Below are positions 58,048 through 61,775 of a stretch of DNA of 61,775 bases, piece by piece. The notes beneath the pieces are model-generated. The model was not told where the DNA came from, did not search any database, and saw nothing but the letters and a program-made list of their open reading frames with translations. Both the position numbers and the translations under genes were made by a program. The stretch is from a virus, in IMG/VR virus record IMGVR_UViG_3300023112_000002, positions 1-61,775 of that record. One strand, 5' to 3'. Each line of letters begins with the position of its first letter. Position 1 is the stretch's first letter.

Positions 58048-59640
58048 ATGCAAGAGCAAGGGTATATTGCTAAAGACCTTTCCTTCGATGAAGAGGGCAG
58101 GGCAAAACTTATCAGCGGGATCACTGCTATCTCTAAAGCGGTTAAGAGTACGCTGGGCCCACGAGGCAAGACTGTCATCATTGAATCTACAAACCACCTT
58201 GGCGGATTAACTGTCACAAAGGATGGGGTCACTGTAGCGAAGAGTATTGATCTATACGATCCCGTTGAGAACATAGCTGTACGCATGGTAAAGGAGGCTG
58301 CTAATAAGACAGCTTCCATTGCTGGTGATGGAACCACCACGGCTATTGTTCTTACGGAAGCTTTGGTTTGTTCTGGCATAGAGCATATGTCTGGCGACGT
58401 CAATGCCACGGAGGTCATTGGTATCATCCGAGAGAAGGTTGACGAGGTTATTAAAAAGTTAGAGAAGCGATCTCGTAAGGTTACGGGCAAGAGGCTTTTG
58501 GATGTAGCCACTATCTCTGCTAACAACGATAAGAGTTTGGGTAAGCTTATCACGGATACCTATAACGAGGTTGGTTTGGATGGCATTGTTACGGTGGAGC
58601 GTTCTCAGACGGCAGACACCTATGCAGATATTACTACGGGTATTAAAGTTGACCGTGGGTATAGCTCCCCTTTGTTCATCAACAACCATAAGAAGGATGA
58701 GTGTGTGCTCGAGGATGTGAAGATTTTGGTATGCGATGCTGAGATCAACAACATCATGCAGATCGAGACTGTCTTGAAGGATGTGGTTCAGAAGAATGAG
58801 AAGCTGCTTATCATTGGAACGTGTAGTGTGAATATGATAAACACTTTAGCGGCCAATGTTATGAAGAACGGATTAAAGTTCTGTAACGTCCCTCCCCCCA
58901 ACTTCGGGTACAAGCAGCACGAGCTCATGCAGGACATCGCTTTGGCTGTTGGGGCTACGTACTTCTCTGAGAAGACGGGCGACGATCTTAGTCTTATCCT
59001 CCCCAGAGATTTAGGCCATGCGCAAAAAGTCGTGGCAGGCAAAGACTCTACTGTCATCCTTACGGGTAATGATATGAGCGAAGAGTGCACGACTCGCGTA
59101 GAGGAATTGCGTGAGCAGCAGGTGAGAACTAAGAACAAGGGTGAGCGTGACTTTATCAACACGCGTATCGCGAGTTTAGCTGGCGGCATAGGATGCATCT
59201 ATGTTGGTGGGGATAGTGACATCGAGCAGAAAGAAAAATTTGACCGCGTCGACGACTCGGTATGCGCTGTGCGCAGTGCCCTCCAGGAAGGCATCCTTCC
59301 GGGTGGCGGGTTAGCATTATGGCGTTTGGCTCCCGACCCTTCGCAGAGCTGTGACTATAGGGAGGAGGATTTGGCCAACCGTATTTTACACGACGCTTTA
59401 AAATCTCCTCTGCTTCAGATTATGGAGAACGCAGGATTGGATGGGGAGCGCATCATGGACAACGACGATCTTATAGACGACACCCATGGGTTCGATGTTA
59501 AGAACGAGAAGTACGGGGACATGTACAAGATGGGTGTTATCGATCCACTTAAGGTTACCAAGAATGCCTTGATCAATGCCACGAGTGTAGCCACCACTAT
59601 CCTTAGCACCAATGCTATTGTAACACACGCCCGCGCATGA
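58048..59640 (+). CDS. groEL: phage chaperonin GroEL (530 aa)
   Basis: Full-length Cpn60: equatorial TLGPRGKTVII (35-45), TKDGVTVAKS (57-66, with the Asp corresponding to E. coli D52), GDGTTTA (93-99), apical VDRGYSSPLFINN, late equatorial DRVDDSV (the D398 equivalent), EGILPGGG and DPLKVTKNAL. Both ATPase aspartates are kept, so it should hydrolyse ATP. The GGM-repeat tail of cellular GroEL is absent; the chain ends NAIVTHARA. Arg codons are mostly CGN, unlike the AGA-rich phage genes. Gene order groEL-50 aa-groES is the reverse of bacterial operons. It likely folds virion proteins that host GroEL handles poorly. Confidence 0.97.
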   Translation: MQEQGYIAKDLSFDEEGRAKLISGITAISKAVKSTLGPRGKTVIIESTNHLGGLTVTKDGVTVAKSIDLYDPVENIAVRMVKEAANKTASIAGDGTTTAIVLTEALVCSGIEHMSGDVNATEVIGIIREKVDEVIKKLEKRSRKVTGKRLLDVATISANNDKSLGKLITDTYNEVGLDGIVTVERSQTADTYADITTGIKVDRGYSSPLFINNHKKDECVLEDVKILVCDAEINNIMQIETVLKDVVQKNEKLLIIGTCSVNMINTLAANVMKNGLKFCNVPPPNFGYKQHELMQDIALAVGATYFSEKTGDDLSLILPRDLGHAQKVVAGKDSTVILTGNDMSEECTTRVEELREQQVRTKNKGERDFINTRIASLAGGIGCIYVGGDSDIEQKEKFDRVDDSVCAVRSALQEGILPGGGLALWRLAPDPSQSCDYREEDLANRILHDALKSPLLQIMENAGLDGERIMDNDDLIDDTHGFDVKNEKYGDMYKMGVIDPLKVTKNALINATSVATTILSTNAIVTHARA

Positions 59641-59789
59641 GACCTTGGGAAATAAATATAGGTTTCTATGTGGGTATCCTTATCGGCATAAGGAGTTACG
59701 ATCTGGAAGACGTAACCTCTCACGTTCTATATCTTCCTTTTATTAATATAGCTTTAATGATAGACAAGTACGATGAAACCGATTGGTAA
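59637..59789 (+). CDS. 50-aa protein between groEL and groES
   Basis: ATG overlaps the groEL stop (ATGA) and the end overlaps the groES start by 17 bases, so the three are coupled. MRPWEINIGFYVGILIGIRS start has a short hydrophobic stretch; LYLPFINIALMID follows. I recall this start from conserved small Bacteroidetes phage proteins. It may be membrane-associated. No known chaperonin cofactor resembles it. Confidence 0.65.
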   Translation: MRPWEINIGFYVGILIGIRSYDLEDVTSHVLYLPFINIALMIDKYDETDW

Positions 59790-60030
59790 ATATATAGTTA
59801 TAGAAAAGATAGAGGAGACTTTAAAGACAGAGTCTGGCCTTCTCCTTTCTCAGGAAGATGCTTCTGGGTTTAGATACCAGAAGGGAAAGGTTGTAAAGCC
59901 TGGCACCGATGTAGGGGTCATCCAAGCGGGTGACGTTATCTACTACGACAAAAACGCGGGACACAGTATGTTCGTTAACGAAAAACCATACACTGTCATA
60001 GTTGAGCGCGACGTCGTTGTTGTTTTATAA
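59773..60030 (+). CDS. groES: phage co-chaperonin GroES (85 aa)
   Basis: Cpn10 plan: KPIGKYIVIEKIEE (2-15), mobile loop TESGLLLSQED (19-29, in place of the usual SAGGIVL), GKVVKPG, IQAGDVIYYDK and a VIVERDVVVVL end. Length 85 is slightly short, and the roof-loop region is reduced. It should cap the phage GroEL and perhaps the host one. The 3' end overlaps the convergent regulator gene by 35 bases. Confidence 0.93.
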   Translation: MKPIGKYIVIEKIEETLKTESGLLLSQEDASGFRYQKGKVVKPGTDVGVIQAGDVIYYDKNAGHSMFVNEKPYTVIVERDVVVVL

Positions 60031-60430
60031 AGTCGTTCATCTCTATAATCATATTCCTATATACCTTATCCATATAGGACGCGTCCTTTCTAAAGAGTGG
60101 GTTTAGTTGTGGGGATATACCTATCTCTTCTCCGTTAAGTTTCTTGTATATATTTATCACGAGGCTTCTCCCTTTGTGTGACAGGCGGTATAGTGTTGTT
60201 TGTTTCCCTGTATTCTTCCTAAACACCTGCAGCCATCCGTCCCTTAGCAGGCTATGGAACCTTCCATCGTCCCACGACATACACTGCTCGAACTCTTTAA
60301 ACTTTGACTTGTTGAATATCCCTTCGCTGTATAGGAATAGGAGCATCTCTATATCTGGGGTCCCTACGTTATATTTTGCTTTGGCCCAATACCGGATGAC
60401 TCTCCAGTACTTCATATAATTTGTTTTCAT
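59996..60430 (-). CDS. winged-helix regulator (144 aa)
   Basis: A helical DNA-binding protein with a winged-helix pattern: MLLFLYSEGIFN, FEQCMSWDDGRFHSLLRDGWL (48-68) and wing VFRKNTGKQTTLYRLSHKGR (69-88), like MarR/PadR-type proteins. The only minus-strand gene inside the rightward block. A minus TAACTTTG box (60450-60457) lies against the plus TATCTTTG box (60439-60446), so it could control its own and the divergent promoter. It overlaps the groES end. Confidence 0.75.
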   Translation of the reverse strand: MKTNYMKYWRVIRYWAKAKYNVGTPDIEMLLFLYSEGIFNKSKFKEFEQCMSWDDGRFHSLLRDGWLQVFRKNTGKQTTLYRLSHKGRSLVINIYKKLNGEEIGISPQLNPLFRKDASYMDKVYRNMIIEMNDFIKQQRRRAQL

Positions 60431-60438
60431 TTAAGTTG

Positions 60439-60446
60439 TATCTTTG
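60439..60446 (+). promoter_or_regulatory. TATCTTTG -7 box (rightward)
   Basis: Exact octamer 18 bases before the ATG at 60465. It lies within four bases of the oppositely oriented box. Confidence 0.65.
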
Positions 60447-60449
60447 CTA

Positions 60450-60457
60450 CAAAGTTA
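60450..60457 (-). promoter_or_regulatory. TAACTTTG -7 box (leftward) for regulator
   Basis: Plus-strand CAAAGTTA, fitting TAnnTTTG on the minus strand, 20 bases before the regulator ATG at 60430. Face-to-face with the rightward box. Confidence 0.55.
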
Positions 60458-60464
60458 AAACAAT

Positions 60465-60644
60465 ATGAACACATACTCCGATTGTCAGTGTAATAATTCT
60501 ACGTGTATATGCAGTAAGGATCATTTCGACTCACCTTCTTTTTTAGATCCAGGGAAGTTAAAAGAGGGAGAGGATAAAATTATATCTGGTGAGACGGTAT
60601 GTAATGTTGACTCTCCTGAAGATTGTGAGAACTGTGGAAGTTAA
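60465..60644 (+). CDS. Cys-rich small protein (59 aa)
   Basis: Seven cysteines in 59 residues (SDCQCNNSTCIC near the start; ETVCNVDSPEDCENCGS at the end), otherwise acidic. Likely binds a metal or is disulfide-linked. Opens the unit of basic proteins. No family is recognised. Confidence 0.65.
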   Translation: MNTYSDCQCNNSTCICSKDHFDSPSFLDPGKLKEGEDKIISGETVCNVDSPEDCENCGS

Positions 60645-60650
60645 AAAATT

Positions 60651-61307
60651 ATGAAAGAATCAGCAATAAAGACACAAGGGAAAAAGATCCGCGCCTCTGC
60701 GGATTCCGTAAAGGACCGTAGAGCTTCTATCGCCAAACAAAAGGCGAACCGCATAGCGAAAGAGAAGAAGGCTAAAGCCGAGAAGAAAGCTAAAGAGCGT
60801 AAGGAAAAGTTAGAGGAGGCTTACGATAAGCAGCGTAACAAAGTTGCAGAGAAACAAAAGAAAGCCAAAGAGAAGAAGAAGAAGAGAGAGTCTAAAGTAA
60901 AAGATAAGCAGGGGGCTAAGGTTGGTCGAGCAAAGAAGAGACTTTCTAAAAAGATTGATAAGACAGATAAAGATGTCGAGAGAGAGACAGAAAATACAAG
61001 AGGAGGAAAGAGGAGGGAGAAAAAGTATTATAAAGCACGAAAAAAGGTTAGTGAAGCTCGGAAGGCTATGTCTAAGAAAGTGAAGAGAGTTAAAGGGCGT
61101 GAGAGTAAACCTGTTACGAGAGCAACTAAAGCTGAGTCTCGCTTAAAGAAAAGATACGACACTGTTAATAGAACTATTGGCGGAGCTAAAGAGAGCGCGT
61201 TCAAGAGGGCGGATAAAAGCAAGATGCGTAAGAAGAGAAGGGCTGCGGGGGAGACTTGGCTTCAGAGACATTCCGGTAAGTGGGGTGGGAAGTTTAGTGA
61301 CCGTTAA
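60651..61307 (+). CDS. very basic Lys-rich coiled-coil protein (218 aa)
   Basis: Nearly half of residues 1-120 are K or R, arranged in long helices (KAKAEKKAKERKEKLEEAYD). The later part is also basic (KVKGRESKPVTRATKAESRL). This composition resembles nucleic-acid-condensing proteins. It heads a run of basic small proteins that continues over the circular junction. Packaging with the DNA or binding host nucleic acid is inference. Confidence 0.75.
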   Translation: MKESAIKTQGKKIRASADSVKDRRASIAKQKANRIAKEKKAKAEKKAKERKEKLEEAYDKQRNKVAEKQKKAKEKKKKRESKVKDKQGAKVGRAKKRLSKKIDKTDKDVERETENTRGGKRREKKYYKARKKVSEARKAMSKKVKRVKGRESKPVTRATKAESRLKKRYDTVNRTIGGAKESAFKRADKSKMRKKRRAAGETWLQRHSGKWGGKFSDR

Positions 61308-61328
61308 ACCAAAGAAATAAATTAGTAG

Positions 61329-61336
61329 TATCTTTG
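61329..61336 (+). promoter_or_regulatory. TATCTTTG -7 box before basic small proteins
   Basis: Exact octamer 14 bases before the ATG at 61351. Confidence 0.65.
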
Positions 61337-61350
61337 TGAAAATTAATGTT

Positions 61351-61551
61351 ATGAAAAAGCAAGGTTACAATTCAAGACTCGATGAGTCTTTAGGTGCAAA
61401 GCACAAAGGTTCTCACAAGCAATCTTTAAAATCTCGTAGAGACGAGTCTAAGGCTATGTCTAAGAAAGATTACGGACACGCATATGGTGGAGATCACGGT
61501 ATGCATTACGAAGGGGTTAAAGCAAGAAACTCTGCCAATATTAGAAAGTAA
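61351..61551 (+). CDS. conserved basic small protein (66 aa)
   Basis: The ATG at 61351 is preferred to a GTG at 61336 that is part of the promoter box. MKKQGYNSRLDESLGAKHKG and LKSRRDESKAMSKKDYGHAY are typical of a small basic family I associate with Bacteroidetes phages. Function unknown. Probably expressed late with its neighbours. Confidence 0.75.
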   Translation: MKKQGYNSRLDESLGAKHKGSHKQSLKSRRDESKAMSKKDYGHAYGGDHGMHYEGVKARNSANIRK

Positions 61552-61569
61552 CGATACAATAAAAAAATT

Positions 61570-61775
61570 ATGAAAAGAGATTTATCCAAACCATTAGCTC
61601 CTACATTCGGAGACCCTAAACCAAAAGTAAGAAAAAGGTCTACTAACTCCGAAAAAGGAACTGCATCTAAATCAGGTCGAAATCGTTCAACAACTTTCTC
61701 TTCACCGGGGGGAGGTTCTCCTGCTAAAAAAACTGTACATATAACTAAAATTAGAAGAAATAAGCAGGGAAATGT
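61570..61775 (+). CDS. basic Lys/Ser-rich small protein, 5' part (continues at 1-251)
   Basis: ATG at 61570 (MKRDLSKPLAPTFGDPKPKV). Only bases to 61648 are unique; the rest equals the window start. The frame continues without a stop through the join into 128-251, giving 109 residues. An annotation that treats the contig as linear would truncate this gene at both ends. Confidence 0.8.
   Translation, partial: MKRDLSKPLAPTFGDPKPKVRKRSTNSEKGTASKSGRNRSTTFSSPGGGSPAKKTVHITKIRRNKQGN
61649..61775. repeat. terminal direct repeat, right copy (circular overlap)
   Basis: Exact copy of bases 1-127. Removing it gives a closed sequence of 61,648 bp. Confidence 0.95.

Overview
The window is a complete or nearly complete genome of a tailed phage, probably a short-tailed (podovirus-like) phage of a Bacteroidetes/Flavobacteriia host. 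The first 127 bases (1-127) are repeated exactly as the last 127 (61649-61775), so the contig closes on itself to about 61,648 bp, and one gene runs across the junction. The host assignment rests on TAnnTTTG-type -7 promoter boxes (TATCTTTG nine times before genes), A/T-rich leaders without Shine-Dalgarno sites, and small protein families typical of Bacteroidetes phages. No integrase, repressor module, DNA polymerase or RNA polymerase was recognised, which points to a lytic phage that borrows the host polymerases.

There are two transcription blocks. A rightward block runs from 57412 through the junction to 42390. It starts with a chaperonin cassette (groEL, a 50-aa linker gene, groES), then a series of very basic small proteins (60651-658), tail-fibre and adhesin genes (665-4307, 5962-8418) and a lysis group (4671-5696: small membrane protein, DUF5675 protein, holin-like protein). 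Next come a possible GroES-fold protein with a 2OG-Fe(II) oxygenase, the packaging and head genes (TerS-like, TerL, portal, scaffold, major capsid), small paralogous virion proteins, tail/ring proteins, a 1639-aa stabilisation-like protein, and internal virion proteins ending in a 3337-aa giant protein with two HExxH motifs. Hairpin terminators at 17565, 18554, 20378 and 57639 divide it into units, the last three followed closely by a TATCTTTG box.

A leftward block runs from 56895 to 42387. It starts at a canonical promoter (TTG-N20-TATATTTG) and holds about 22 tiny overlapping genes, including four paralogs of one family, a lipoprotein and several membrane peptides. It continues into replication and recombination genes: two DnaA-domain-IV-like proteins, a DUF1071 annealing protein, a PDDEXK exonuclease, an SSB-like protein, a primase/SF3 helicase, an SNF2/DEAH helicase, a VRR-NUC nuclease, tRNA-Arg(UCU) and an HNH protein. 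The two blocks converge at 42387-42390 with overlapping stop codons. One winged-helix regulator (59996-60430) lies on the minus strand inside the rightward block.

Non-coding regions of interest are the 516-bp divergent region (56896-57411), two similar AT-rich elements with GTGTTAAA repeats (48781-48891 and 57675-57775), three similar hairpins at 51510-51675, a tRNA-like fold at 53796-53906 and two compact structured gaps in the early operon.
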